DNA of 59,307 nt from Thermoplasmatota archaeon (GTDB lineage Archaea > Thermoplasmatota > Thermoplasmata > Halarchaeoplasmatales > Halarchaeoplasmataceae): the NCBI GenBank assembly GCA_018334755.1, contig JAGXLI010000005.1, positions 1-59,307 of the forward strand, written 5' to 3'. The translations under genes were made by a program, and so were the position numbers. The notes beneath the pieces are model-generated. The model was given only the letters and a program-made list of their open reading frames with translations, did not search any database and was not told the origin of the DNA. Below are positions 49,738 through 59,044 of the stretch, piece by piece; positions within the stretch are counted from its first letter, which is position 1, and each line of letters begins with the position of its first letter.

Positions 49738-50421
49738 ATGAAAATAGACGATAGAGTCGTGATGGTTACCGGCTCGAGCTTCGGCATCGGAAGTGAGACC
49801 GCCAAGCTTTTCTCAGAAAAAGGATCTAATGTCGTGGTCACCTACAACAGAGGAGAGGAAGAAGGAAAGGAAACACTGAAAAGATGTAAAAAGAACAGCG
49901 AGGCCATCCTTACGCAGCTCGACGTGACCGATAAGAGTTCGATCCGAGAGTCAAGGAAAAAAGTCCTCGAAAGATTCGAGACCGTAGATATCCTGATAAA
50001 TAACGCGGGAATACTGACCAGCGGTGAACTCGTCGACCTCTCTCATCGAGAGATAGAGGATCAGATAGATGTGAATCTGACTGGGTTAATAAACACGACG
50101 AAGATATTTCTGGAAAGCATGCTGAAGAATGACGAAGGGATCATAATAAACATCTCCAGCGGACTCGGAAAGAGCGGATCGGCCCGCTATTCCGTATATT
50201 CAGCGACCAAGTTCGGCGTGAGAGGATTCACTCAATCTCTAGCAAAAGAATTGCCAAGCGGGTTTAGAACCTACGTTGTGAACCCAGGCATGACCGCTAC
50301 CCGGATGACCGATTACAGCGGTACCGATCCGGAGAAAGTAGCCGAGGTCCTAGTCAGAACTGCTGAAGAGGATTTCGGCAAGAGATCGGGGGCCGATGTG
50401 AACGTCCGGGACTACATTTAA
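49738..50421 (+). CDS. Short-chain dehydrogenase/reductase
   Basis: The 227-residue classical SDR has the cofactor motif TGSSFGIGSETA, TYNRGEEEGKE after strand 2 (Asn-Arg suggests NADPH), ILINNAGIL, the catalytic Ser in INISSGLGKSG, and YSATKFGV with Tyr and Lys. The C-terminus is short and ends DVNVRDYI. It resembles FabG-type reductases. The substrate is unknown. Confidence 0.9.
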   Translation: MKIDDRVVMVTGSSFGIGSETAKLFSEKGSNVVVTYNRGEEEGKETLKRCKKNSEAILTQLDVTDKSSIRESRKKVLERFETVDILINNAGILTSGELVDLSHREIEDQIDVNLTGLINTTKIFLESMLKNDEGIIINISSGLGKSGSARYSVYSATKFGVRGFTQSLAKELPSGFRTYVVNPGMTATRMTDYSGTDPEKVAEVLVRTAEEDFGKRSGADVNVRDYI

Positions 50422-50460
50422 GAACTCTCTCTAGGGTCTTTCTTTAGCAAACTCTCTAAT

Positions 50461-50970
50461 CTAACCTTTTAACAACTTCAAAGTCTCTCTCATGAATGCC
50501 GGTAGGTCAGGAGGCATCCTCGAAGTGACGAGGTTACCGTCCACGACGACTTCTTCGTCTTTGAATTCAGCCCCGGCGTTCTCGACGTCGGTTGCAACGG
50601 AGTAATAGCATGTCATCTCCTTCCCATCTAAAAGGTCCGTTTCTATCAGTAACTGGGCGCCGTGGCATACGGAGGCTATGACTAGATCATTATCTACGGC
50701 ATCTTGAGCGAGATCTACAATATCCCCTTTGATCCTCATCCTGTCAGGCCCCTTTCCCCCTGGGATTACCAGCAAGGCATAATCGGATGCATCTACGTCT
50801 TCTGCCGCTTTATGCGATCTTATCTTCTGACCGTTCTTACTCTCGTATACTTCTTCGGCCTCTTCTGCCACAAGATCAACTTCGAGACCGACTTCCTGTA
50901 ACCTGTAGTACGGATATGTCAGTTCAGAATCTTCGAATCCGTTCTCTAAAAGTACTATCGCTTTTTTCAT
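50461..50970 (-). CDS. DJ-1/PfpI-family protein
   Basis: The 169-residue protein has ENGFEDSELTYPYYRL with the conserved Glu, VIPGGKGPDRMR, and the nucleophile elbow IASVCHGAQLL, followed by YYSVATDVENAG and a second GNLVTSRMPPDLPAF. Members are glyoxalase- or deglycase-like enzymes or proteases that deal with reactive carbonyls. It is a single gene, convergent with the SDR gene and divergent from the MBL-rhodanese gene. Confidence 0.92.
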   Translation of the reverse strand: MKKAIVLLENGFEDSELTYPYYRLQEVGLEVDLVAEEAEEVYESKNGQKIRSHKAAEDVDASDYALLVIPGGKGPDRMRIKGDIVDLAQDAVDNDLVIASVCHGAQLLIETDLLDGKEMTCYYSVATDVENAGAEFKDEEVVVDGNLVTSRMPPDLPAFMRETLKLLKG

Positions 50971-51097
50971 ATCATCACTCTCCTATCTCTTTATCGAATA
51001 CCGAGTTATTAACCTTTTTGTGAGAGGTCCAAGTAAAGGCGGGATAAATTAATTTACAGGGAAGGTAATTGAACGAGAACAAGGAGGTTATAGATAG

Positions 51098-52456
51098 ATG
51101 CTTTTCGAAAGGATAAAATCAGAAGGCATAGCACATTATTCCTACATAATAGGGGATCAGAACGAAGCTGTAGTTATAGACCCAAGAAGAGATGTACGGA
51201 AATATATCGATCTCGCTTCTCAACACGGTATGAACATAAAAATGGTCCTAGAGACCCACAGGAATGAAGATTATATCATCGGATCCTACGAAATTAAAAA
51301 GAGAACTGACGCCGATATCTACCATGCCGACGAAGATCTAGATTACGCTTATGGTAAAGCCGCTGAGGAGGACGATACCTGGAATATCGGCCGTTTAAAG
51401 GTGAAAGCGATACACACCCCTGGCCATACTTTAGGCAGCATGAGCTACGTGCTTTATGACCCGGATGAAGAGCCTTGGATGGTTTTCACCGGGGATGCTC
51501 TTTTTGCAGGTGACGTGGGAAGGGTCGATTTCTACGGTGAGGAGAACCTCGAAGAGACAGCTTTCAAGCTCTACGACTCCATATTCAACAAGCTTTTACC
51601 TTTGGGGGACGAAGTTATCGTCTGCCCGGCTCACGGCTCCGGCTCGGTCTGTGCAAGTGAGATCGCGGAACGTGAATTAACCACTATCGGTATAGAAAAG
51701 GACAGGAATCCCAAGCTTCAGGTCGAAAATAAGGAGGAGTTCGCCGAAAAAACCGCTGAGATGTTGGAATATCCTCCCTATTTCAAAAAGATGGAGGAGA
51801 TGAACCTTGATCTTCCCGAACATACCTTGTCCGGAAAGACTTTGGAATATTTATCTCCGCCCGAATTCAAAAAGAGAGCAGAAGATGCGGTAATCTTAGA
51901 TACGAGGAAGGAACTTTCTTTCGGAGCATCTCACATTCCAGGAGCGCTGTCAATCTGGGAAGACGGTGTACCGAGCTTCGCAGGATGGTTCTTACCCTAC
52001 GATAAACCGATATTGTTGGTGGATGAATCGGGTAATCCAGAAAAGGCCCTCACCTACCTAAAAAGGATAGGTTACGATAACGTCGAAGGATGTCTCGCGG
52101 GGGGTATGTTATCCTGGCATATGAGCGGGGAAGAGAGCGATTCCATCGATACGGTCAACGTTCATGAAGTATGTGACATCCTAGATGAAGACCGACCATC
52201 TTATCTTCTAGACGTTAGACCGGAAAAAGAGATAGAACAAAAAGGAAACATCCAAGGCGCCCATGAATTACACGTTACAAAATTGCTAGATAATATGGAC
52301 GAAGTACCAAAGGATAAGCCGATCTACATATTCTGCGGCAGCGGACTACGGTCCATGACAGCAGCTAGTCTTCTGAAGAAAAACGGTTGGGAAGACCTGC
52401 ACGTCGTACTCGGCGGTTTGTCCGGCTGGAGTTCGACAACGTGCCCGGTGGAATGA
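51098..52456 (+). CDS. MBL-fold protein fused to two rhodanese domains
   Basis: The 452-residue protein has a metallo-beta-lactamase domain (1-235) of the ETHE1/persulfide-dioxygenase-like line and two rhodanese domains. The metal motif reads LETHRNEDYIIGS in place of T-H-x-H-x-D-H, a variant also common in homologs; HTPGHTLGS, FTGDALFAGDVGR and CPAHGSGS are intact. The first rhodanese lacks Cys (LLVDESGN) and the second keeps it (IFCGSGLRS). It probably acts in sulfide or persulfide handling. AAGGAGG lies ahead of the ATG and a TATA-like AAATTAATTTAC farther up. Confidence 0.9.
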   Translation: MLFERIKSEGIAHYSYIIGDQNEAVVIDPRRDVRKYIDLASQHGMNIKMVLETHRNEDYIIGSYEIKKRTDADIYHADEDLDYAYGKAAEEDDTWNIGRLKVKAIHTPGHTLGSMSYVLYDPDEEPWMVFTGDALFAGDVGRVDFYGEENLEETAFKLYDSIFNKLLPLGDEVIVCPAHGSGSVCASEIAERELTTIGIEKDRNPKLQVENKEEFAEKTAEMLEYPPYFKKMEEMNLDLPEHTLSGKTLEYLSPPEFKKRAEDAVILDTRKELSFGASHIPGALSIWEDGVPSFAGWFLPYDKPILLVDESGNPEKALTYLKRIGYDNVEGCLAGGMLSWHMSGEESDSIDTVNVHEVCDILDEDRPSYLLDVRPEKEIEQKGNIQGAHELHVTKLLDNMDEVPKDKPIYIFCGSGLRSMTAASLLKKNGWEDLHVVLGGLSGWSSTTCPVE

Positions 52457-52482
52457 GTCCTTGGAGCTAGAGTGTTAAACCT

Positions 52483-55083
52483 TCAACCTTGTTTATACTT
52501 GTACCACAGCAAAAGGAAAGTCGGTAGTACGAACACCGCCGCGAGGAACGCGAATGTAATGCTCACCGCGCTCACCTGACCGAACTGCGCTAATGGCGGG
52601 ATTATAGCGAAAGACAGTATAGCGAAACCCGCAACGGTAGTAGCTGCGGAACCGAATAGGGCGCTACCAGTATGACTCGTAGAGACACATAACGCACATT
52701 CCGGGTGCTCTATTTTCTGAGTATCCTCTCTGAAACGCTGGGTGAGATGGATGCTGTAGTCGATCCCTAGACCTACGGTAATAGCTGCGATCGTTACAGT
52801 CACTGGGTTCAACGGGATGTTGAAGAAATACATCGTTCCAAAAGTCCAGCTTATCACGAAAACAAGAGGCAGTATCGTAACGGCCCCCAGCAATGGGCCA
52901 CTACCCAGGTAGAAGTAAAGTGCCATCAGAATCAACAATGCGATGACGAAAGTTATCAGCAAAGTCTCGAGCTGCCCCTCCTGTATCGACTGGAATATGG
53001 ATTGACTGACGATAGGACCGCCGGTAACGAGAACTCTGTCTAGATCGTGGTTTTCAAAACCTTCGGCTGCGCTTTCCATGTCCTCTTTGACTTCATTGAC
53101 CTTGTCCTCGTTTTCTGTGTCCACAGGTATCCTCAATACCATGCCCTTGAATTCGCCGTTCTCCTGGTCAAGAACCCTTACAGTGTCCTCTTCTCTATTA
53201 TTCACCATATATTCATAGATCGAGGTCACGTTCTCTTGGGATATATCCCCTGTTATCTCACCATCTTCGAAAAAGCTTCCATATGTAGAGTTGAATTCAG
53301 GATCAAAATTAGGTGACCCCTCATCAGCCATCGAGACGGCGATCTGGTACGGTGATTCCGGCGCTCTTGCATCTACGGCGTATTCACTTCTCATAGCCTC
53401 AGCTTGGACCCGCGGTAACTCTCGAAATACCTCGGGTTGGGTGATATCACCTTCAACTAGTATGTAAACCGTCTCCTGGCTGAAGTTGAAATCCTCGACC
53501 AGCATGTTCGTGGTCTCGGTAACCTCCAAGTCTTCTGGAAGGAAATCCCGGAAGTCGTATTCAGCTTCAAGCTGGATGCCTCCATAAATGCCGGCAGAAG
53601 TGATCATGAGAACCACTATTATCACTTTTACCGGCATCCGGGCGGCGATCGCTCCTAGACCTAGACCGTTGTTCACGCAGTCCCTATCGCCTTCGCAGAA
53701 AGATTCAGGCTCGCCGATCTTGGCCCAGAATTTCTTACCTACAGTATTTTTCTTCTTTCTTTTAGATTTTTTCTCTTTAACTATGTCTTTTCCTTTCTCT
53801 TTTCTCCTACGATCGATAAGTTTTTTTGAAGCTGGAAAAAATGTCAGCATAAGGACGAACGCGCTGATGATCCCTAAAGCGCATAAGATCCCAAAATGCC
53901 TAATCGTCTCTATATTGGAGATCACATTACTCATGAAACCAACCACCGTAGTCACAGTGGTCAATAAGATAGCAAAGCCCACCGTAGCTCCTGCCTTGGT
54001 TATTGCGACGTTGACGCCCTTACCTTCTCTTATCTCCTCCCTATACCTTGAGGTGTAATGGATGCCGTAATCTATACCGAGACCTATTATAAGTACGGGA
54101 ACGGTGGTCATCATCGGACTTCCCAGGTTCAGACCTAGTAAAACTCCGATGCCGTAGACCCAGATTATCGCCATGATGAGAGCGATTAGATTCAAAAAGG
54201 TGTCAGTGATGCTTCGATACATCAGGGATAAAACCACAATGACAAAGATGAAGGCGATCGGCATCAATATCGCGATGTTCCTTCCCGAGGCCTCATCGAT
54301 CTCTTCACTAACTATCGCATCACCGAGAACCCTCAGATTCAATCCCTCCTCTCCTTCACTAATCTCGCTTGACAAATCCTGTAGCTTTTTTTCTCCCTGA
54401 AGTGCCTCCTCCTCAGAGATGTCACTTTTGATCGCTACGGTCATAAGAGATTTACTAGCTGATTGTTCTTCTTGATCATAGTCTTTGGAAAGTTGAAATT
54501 CCAATATATCCTGCAGAGGAAAAGCCTCGGCGAGGACCGGATTCTCATAAAATCCTGTGATCATCTCCGACTCAAATTGAGTAAAGGTAAAATTAGAGCC
54601 ATCGATTTCCAGTGTGCCTCCTGTCAATATAGTCCTCATGTCCTCTATGGAAAGGGTCGAGACACTCCGCATCATCCTTTCCCGAGGGATCTCTCCGGCC
54701 GTCTTGTTGATGAATGCCGCGGTAGCTATCAATCTACCCGGAGATGAGACGGCATCGTTTTCTTCCTTCATGATAGAGGTGATCTTTTCCTCTCGATAGA
54801 TCTGTTCTTCAAGCTCGAGTTGGGCGAGGAGAGATTCGCGACTCAGAACGTTATCTTCGGCGACAAACATAACGGTGATCCGATCGCCTTCCTCGCCGTA
54901 CCTTTCGTTGATCATCGAATTCGCTTCTGCTATCTCAGTATCGGGCTGAAAACCTTCCTCTCCCCCGCCCATCTCAACCTGTGAAGCGAAAAAAGATAGA
55001 AATATAGTGATCGCGACAACTACGATGAGAAAAGTCTTTGGCCATCTGGCTACTTTGCTTTCATATCTTCCAATGATATTCAT
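52483..55083 (-). CDS. MMPL/RND-superfamily exporter (HAE3-like)
   Basis: The 866-residue membrane protein has two repeats, each an N-terminal helix, a large outside loop of about 150-190 residues, and five further helices. VLIIGLGIDYGIHYTSRYREE in the first half and TVGLGIDYSIHLTQRFRED in the second are the paired MMPL/HAE3 signatures with the proton-path Asp. Such exporters move lipids, hopanoids or hydrophobic compounds. ATG 55083 after GAGGGTG is chosen over an upstream TTG/ATT frame; the TATA-like ATTTAAATATTC is about 35 bases ahead. It has no adjacent adaptor. Confidence 0.92.
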   Translation of the reverse strand: MNIIGRYESKVARWPKTFLIVVVAITIFLSFFASQVEMGGGEEGFQPDTEIAEANSMINERYGEEGDRITVMFVAEDNVLSRESLLAQLELEEQIYREEKITSIMKEENDAVSSPGRLIATAAFINKTAGEIPRERMMRSVSTLSIEDMRTILTGGTLEIDGSNFTFTQFESEMITGFYENPVLAEAFPLQDILEFQLSKDYDQEEQSASKSLMTVAIKSDISEEEALQGEKKLQDLSSEISEGEEGLNLRVLGDAIVSEEIDEASGRNIAILMPIAFIFVIVVLSLMYRSITDTFLNLIALIMAIIWVYGIGVLLGLNLGSPMMTTVPVLIIGLGIDYGIHYTSRYREEIREGKGVNVAITKAGATVGFAILLTTVTTVVGFMSNVISNIETIRHFGILCALGIISAFVLMLTFFPASKKLIDRRRKEKGKDIVKEKKSKRKKKNTVGKKFWAKIGEPESFCEGDRDCVNNGLGLGAIAARMPVKVIIVVLMITSAGIYGGIQLEAEYDFRDFLPEDLEVTETTNMLVEDFNFSQETVYILVEGDITQPEVFRELPRVQAEAMRSEYAVDARAPESPYQIAVSMADEGSPNFDPEFNSTYGSFFEDGEITGDISQENVTSIYEYMVNNREEDTVRVLDQENGEFKGMVLRIPVDTENEDKVNEVKEDMESAAEGFENHDLDRVLVTGGPIVSQSIFQSIQEGQLETLLITFVIALLILMALYFYLGSGPLLGAVTILPLVFVISWTFGTMYFFNIPLNPVTVTIAAITVGLGIDYSIHLTQRFREDTQKIEHPECALCVSTSHTGSALFGSAATTVAGFAILSFAIIPPLAQFGQVSAVSITFAFLAAVFVLPTFLLLWYKYKQG

Positions 55084-55133
55084 GTCTGCACCCTCGGATA
55101 AGTTTGCATGTGCCCATGAATATTTAAATTTAA

Positions 55134-55757
55134 TCACGATTTAAATTTGTCTAATTTTTGTAATTCGAATTTTCTCTCGGCCTTATTACCAGCTCTTTTC
55201 ATATACTTTTCAGGCATGTTCTTCTTGAAAAGTTCCTCGTTCTTTCTCCGCTCCGAGTATTGACTTTCGTAGTATCTTTCCCAGACTTCGGTAAGATCTT
55301 TTTTCTTCTCCATATCGAGTTCTTCCCCGAGTTCATCTAAGGTGCTCTCTAGACTCCCACTCTTTTCATGCGAGACGCCCTCTTCGGTGTAGATGGATAC
55401 CCAGCTCTGTTCTTTATTCCCTAGAACTATGACTTTGCCGGGAAATCTTTTAGCGAACCAATCTAAGACCATAAAACCGACTTCGTGTTCCGGTTTCATA
55501 TAACCGCATTTTACCTTCTCACCCAGTAGTTTGAATCTGACAAAACCTTTCATCTTGTGTATCTCTCTGCCCGTCTCTCGTATGAGTTCCCTTATCCTGA
55601 TGATCTTGTCCTTTCTCGCGGTCTGTAGGGCGTCATCATCTATCTTTTCAGCCAAGCGTAGATCTCCCCTTTCCGTGTTCTCATTCGCCTTCAACAGTTC
55701 TAGTTTTCGTTTGCTCAAGCTCAACTCGACCACCTGTCCAATGTAGAGTGAGTCCAT
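55134..55757 (-). CDS. DUF4130 protein paired with repair-type radical SAM
   Basis: The 207-residue protein has a helical N-terminus, a central segment with VRFKLLGEKVKCGYMKPEHEV and FMVLDWFAKRFPGKVIVLGN, and a basic C-terminal tail (LFKKNMPEKYMKRAGNKAERKF). It matches the small partner protein (TIGR03915/DUF4130) always seen beside the radical SAM protein upstream; in bacteria it is often fused to a uracil-DNA-glycosylase-like domain, which is missing here. It overlaps the radical SAM gene by 37 bases, so they are coupled. Confidence 0.83.
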   Translation of the reverse strand: MDSLYIGQVVELSLSKRKLELLKANENTERGDLRLAEKIDDDALQTARKDKIIRIRELIRETGREIHKMKGFVRFKLLGEKVKCGYMKPEHEVGFMVLDWFAKRFPGKVIVLGNKEQSWVSIYTEEGVSHEKSGSLESTLDELGEELDMEKKKDLTEVWERYYESQYSERRKNEELFKKNMPEKYMKRAGNKAERKFELQKLDKFKS

Positions 55758-56944
55758 CCGTTGACTTTCAAAAAGGTCCTAGCTCTTTTGAGAACAACGC
55801 CCAGCTTCGAAAGTTCACTCCACTTGTTTATCTCTTCTTTCTCTCTAGATTTGATTATTCTACTAGCGCTTTTGGGACCGATACCGGGAACTCTCAACAA
55901 TCTTTCATAAGACGCTTCATTGGGATCCACTGGTTCATCGAATACCCTTTTTGCTATCTCTATCTTAGGATCTCCGTCCGGAAGAAAACCCTTCTCGTCG
56001 AAAGCTAGAGTTATCTCGTTCGGCTTCAGATCGTACACTCTAAAAAGCCAGTCGGTCTGGTACAGTCGATGCTCTCTAGAATTCGGAACTTCCTCCTTAT
56101 CATCGAGCGCTGTACCTTCTACCGGTTTGAAGGAGGAGTAATACATCCTCTTTAGGTCCATCTTCCTGTACTCCCTGATCATACTTTCGAAAATCTCTTT
56201 ATCGTTCTCCCCGGCTCCTCCGACTATGGTTTGAGTGGTATGGCTAGCGGGAAGACCGTTCTTCTCCATCAAATCTCTTATATACCGCTGTCTCCGCAGT
56301 ATATCGTAATCGTAATGCTTGGTTGAACTCACCTCATGAAATCTGTTCTTCGAGCAGGATTCGATGTTCAGACTTACCCTGTCAGCGTGTTCCATGCTCC
56401 TCTTGATGTAGTCCTTATCAGTTCCGGGAAGTATCTTGAGGTGGATGTAACCTTCGTATTTGTAGTCCTCTCTCAATATACGGGCCGTTTCGATCAGTTT
56501 TTCCATGATTATATCTTCGTCTTTGCCCGTGCCGGAACTGAGAAAGAGCCCCTCCACGTAATTGCCCTGATAGAGCGAGAGCGTGATATCGGCCAGCTCT
56601 TTCGGCGTGTAGGAGTAAGTTTTACCTTTTGTAGAACAATCGTCTGAGTTCGGGCAGTACTTACAGTCGTGGGCGCAGTCGTTGGTGAACAATGTTTTGA
56701 ATAAACTGACGCATCTACCGTCCGGAGTGAAAGAATGGCATATCCCTCCGCGGGATGTATTACCTATCCTTTGAAGACCTTTCACGACCCTCGGCGTGGC
56801 GGTTGACGCACAGACGTCGTGTTTCGTTCCTGCGCCTAGAGCTTCTAATTTATTCAGATCAAATTCGTCCCAGTTCTTTCTTGGGGTGGAAACATCGTAC
56901 TCGCTCTTTTCGGCAAGATGAGCTATCTTATCTAGATTGGTCAT
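55721..56944 (-). CDS. DNA modification/repair-type radical SAM protein (TIGR03916)
   Basis: The 407-residue radical SAM protein has the cluster motif FTNDCAHDCKYCPNS near residue 105, an earlier VCASTATPR block and GICHSFTPDGRCVSL. It ends in a helix-hairpin-helix (LLRVPGIGPKSASRIIKS) that binds DNA. It belongs to the family linked to DUF4130 and uracil-DNA glycosylase and is thought to act on DNA; the chemistry is unproven. The start at 56944 (MTNLDKIAHLAEK) is preferred over 57127, which lies within the divergent gene. Confidence 0.88.
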   Translation of the reverse strand: MTNLDKIAHLAEKSEYDVSTPRKNWDEFDLNKLEALGAGTKHDVCASTATPRVVKGLQRIGNTSRGGICHSFTPDGRCVSLFKTLFTNDCAHDCKYCPNSDDCSTKGKTYSYTPKELADITLSLYQGNYVEGLFLSSGTGKDEDIIMEKLIETARILREDYKYEGYIHLKILPGTDKDYIKRSMEHADRVSLNIESCSKNRFHEVSSTKHYDYDILRRQRYIRDLMEKNGLPASHTTQTIVGGAGENDKEIFESMIREYRKMDLKRMYYSSFKPVEGTALDDKEEVPNSREHRLYQTDWLFRVYDLKPNEITLAFDEKGFLPDGDPKIEIAKRVFDEPVDPNEASYERLLRVPGIGPKSASRIIKSREKEEINKWSELSKLGVVLKRARTFLKVNGWTHSTLDRWSS

Positions 56945-57002
56945 CGATATCAGGAACGAGTCGTAGCGTTTTAAACATTGTATAGAGGGGTCACTGAAAG
57001 TA

Positions 57003-57012
57003 GATATTAATA
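57003..57012 (+). promoter_or_regulatory. TATA box of the SplB-like gene
   Basis: GATATTAATA is centred about 27 bases before ATG 57035, which fits a leaderless start. The region to 56944 is shared with the divergent repair radical SAM gene. Confidence 0.6.
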
Positions 57013-57034
57013 TGACCTTTCCCCTCTCTAGACG

Positions 57035-57913
57035 ATGGACGTCATCCGTGAATTCGATCCGTGGGACGGCGAGATGTGCACCTGCCCCGACAAATATTCG
57101 TTGAATCCGTACACTGGCTGTGGGCACAGGTGCATCTACTGTTACGCCACGTACATCCCGAATTTTTTCGAACCCCGGAGGAAAAAGGATATAGTTGATA
57201 GAGTGGAAAAAGATCTACAGAAGATCCCAAAAGGTTCTCTCATATCGCTTTCGAACTCCTCCGATCCCTATCTGCCGATGGATAAGGAACATAAGGACAC
57301 GAGAGAATGTTTGAAGGTTTTGAAAGAGCATGAGATGAGAGTACTTATAGTGACCAAAGGCGTCCATGTGGAAAGAGATATAGATATCTTGAAGGAGATG
57401 GATGCAGCTGTCACTGTAAGCATCTGTACGCTGAAAGAAGAGATAAAGGAGAAGCTGGAACCTAACACCCCGAGCGGTCAGGAAAGATTGGATCTGGTCG
57501 AAACTCTCGCCGAGGAAGATATCCCGGTGGGTGTTCGCTTCGACCCGATATTTCCTAAGGTCACTGAAGAAGAGATTCCCACAGTCGTGGAGGAAGTGAG
57601 TGAAAGAGGGGCAGAACACATAGTCTCCAGCACATTTAAGGCTAGGGGAGACAGTTGGAAGAGGTTTAAGCTCGCGTTTCCAGATGTTGCCAAAGAGCTA
57701 GAAGAGCTTTACTTCGAAGAAGGAAAGAAGATAGACAACAGCTATTATCTTCCTAGAGAGATGAGGATGAACATTTTGAAGAAAGTGGCTAAAGAATGCG
57801 AGGAATACGAAATCTCCTTTGCCACATGCAGGGAAGGTTTACCTGCTTTAACAACTTCTAAGTCCTGTGACGGGAGTCACCTGATCAATTCTAAATATTC
57901 TATAGAGAGATGA
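57035..57913 (+). CDS. SplB-like radical SAM protein (COG1533)
   Basis: The 292-residue protein has the COG1533 start (FDPWDGEMCTCPDKYSLNPYTGCGHRCIYCYA) with the radical SAM Cys triad in CGHRCIYC and further Cys at 15 and 17. LISLSNSSDPYLPMD and VGVRFDPIFPK are family blocks, and SFATCREGL and SCDG near the C-terminus supply more Cys. Bacterial relatives include spore photoproduct lyase, but this branch is only distantly like SplB. Divergence from a repair radical SAM gene supports a role in DNA or RNA repair. Confidence 0.85.
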   Translation: MDVIREFDPWDGEMCTCPDKYSLNPYTGCGHRCIYCYATYIPNFFEPRRKKDIVDRVEKDLQKIPKGSLISLSNSSDPYLPMDKEHKDTRECLKVLKEHEMRVLIVTKGVHVERDIDILKEMDAAVTVSICTLKEEIKEKLEPNTPSGQERLDLVETLAEEDIPVGVRFDPIFPKVTEEEIPTVVEEVSERGAEHIVSSTFKARGDSWKRFKLAFPDVAKELEELYFEEGKKIDNSYYLPREMRMNILKKVAKECEEYEISFATCREGLPALTTSKSCDGSHLINSKYSIER

Positions 57914-57914
57914 T

Positions 57915-58847
57915 ATGATGAAAAGGCTAGCTGTATTCATGACGGTCTCACTACTTTTGGCCACACAGATAGGTCTAGTGAATGGAGAAACGTTCAGTGA
58001 TGACGATGTTTCGATAGATCTTGAGAAAACGAACGTAGAACTAAAACCGGATGAGATCAAAAGTCTCAATCTCACATTAAAAAACAAAAATGATAGGTCT
58101 TTGCAGTTTGATGTGAGCTATACATCTACTGAATGTAAGGGTCTTACATACGGCGGTTTCTCAAAAGATGGACTAGGTGTCAACCCAAACGTCTCCTTTG
58201 TTTTGAAACCGGGTGAAACAAAGAATTTGACACTCTATTTGGAAGGGAGTGAAAATGCACCTGACTGTGAAGGGGCGGAGGATGGTACTGTCAGTGCCGA
58301 ATGGACTTTGAACAATTCTGATGAAATGTTAGGCAGTAAGACCTTCCCAATAGATGTAAAGAAATTTAGCGATGATGGGGTCTCGATAGATCTTGAGAAA
58401 ACGAATGTAGAATTAAAACCGGGTGAGATCAAAAGTCTCAATCTAACATTAAAAAACAAAAATTGTAGTACTTTGCAGTTAGACATCGTCTATGGATGGG
58501 CTGATTGTATAGGTTGTACCGCTGGTGGTTTCTCAAAAGATGAATTTGGTAGCAACAGTAAAGTCTCCTTTGTTTTGAAACCGGGTGAAACAAAGAATTT
58601 GACACTCTATTTGGAAGGGAGTGAAAATGCACCTGACTGTGAAGGGGCGGAGGATGGTTACGTCAGAGCCGAGTGGACGTTTAACAATTCTGATGAGGAG
58701 TTAGGCGTTAAAACTGTTGGGATAGATGTAGAGAAAACGAACCACTTTCCGTCTGATAATTTGTTTATAATGATGATTTTGGTCGGGGTTATCGGGGTGG
58801 TTGTTGTAGGGGGAGGAATCTACTGGTATAAAAATACAAAAGAATAG
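57915..58847 (+). CDS. Surface-anchored protein with two tandem Ig-like repeats
   Basis: The 310-residue protein has a signal peptide (about 1-24, ending VNG), two repeats of 124 residues (about 27-150 and 151-275) and a C-terminal membrane helix (about 285-303) with a short basic tail. Each repeat has VSIDLEKTNVELKP, SLNLTLKNKN, FVLKPGETKNLTLYLEGSE and a Cys pair, and is like bacterial/archaeal beta-sandwich CARDB-type domains. The DNA repeat period is 372 bp, with an almost identical block of nearly 100 bases in each, so the duplication is recent. N-x-[ST] glycosylation sites are frequent. Function is unknown. Confidence 0.78.
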   Translation: MMKRLAVFMTVSLLLATQIGLVNGETFSDDDVSIDLEKTNVELKPDEIKSLNLTLKNKNDRSLQFDVSYTSTECKGLTYGGFSKDGLGVNPNVSFVLKPGETKNLTLYLEGSENAPDCEGAEDGTVSAEWTLNNSDEMLGSKTFPIDVKKFSDDGVSIDLEKTNVELKPGEIKSLNLTLKNKNCSTLQLDIVYGWADCIGCTAGGFSKDEFGSNSKVSFVLKPGETKNLTLYLEGSENAPDCEGAEDGYVRAEWTFNNSDEELGVKTVGIDVEKTNHFPSDNLFIMMILVGVIGVVVVGGGIYWYKNTKE

Positions 58848-59044
58848 TCTAGAGAGGTCATCTCACTTTTAGGTATATCTTATGGTCCCTTCATTCCGGA
58901 CTATTCTTCTAGTAGATATTTATTATGATAAATGCATATAATGGGCAGGGGTCCTCTTCTTCTGTAACTATATACGCATCCATGGCTTATATATATTTTT
59001 TGACAACAAATAAATCTGACATCTCCTAATAACGAAACGATAAT
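58848..59044. other. A+T-rich intergenic region with several TATA-like boxes
   Basis: This 197-base gap holds TATA-like sequences near 58918-58930, 58936-58942 and 58985-58995 (TTATATATATTTT). The last lies about 55 bases before ATG 59045 and may serve it through a short leader. No RNA gene, repeat or hairpin array was seen. Confidence 0.5.

Noticed and set aside
51290-51300. Inactivating mutation in the MBL motif
   Set aside because: The H-R-N-E-D form is, to my knowledge, common in this fused family, so it is not a sign of decay by itself.
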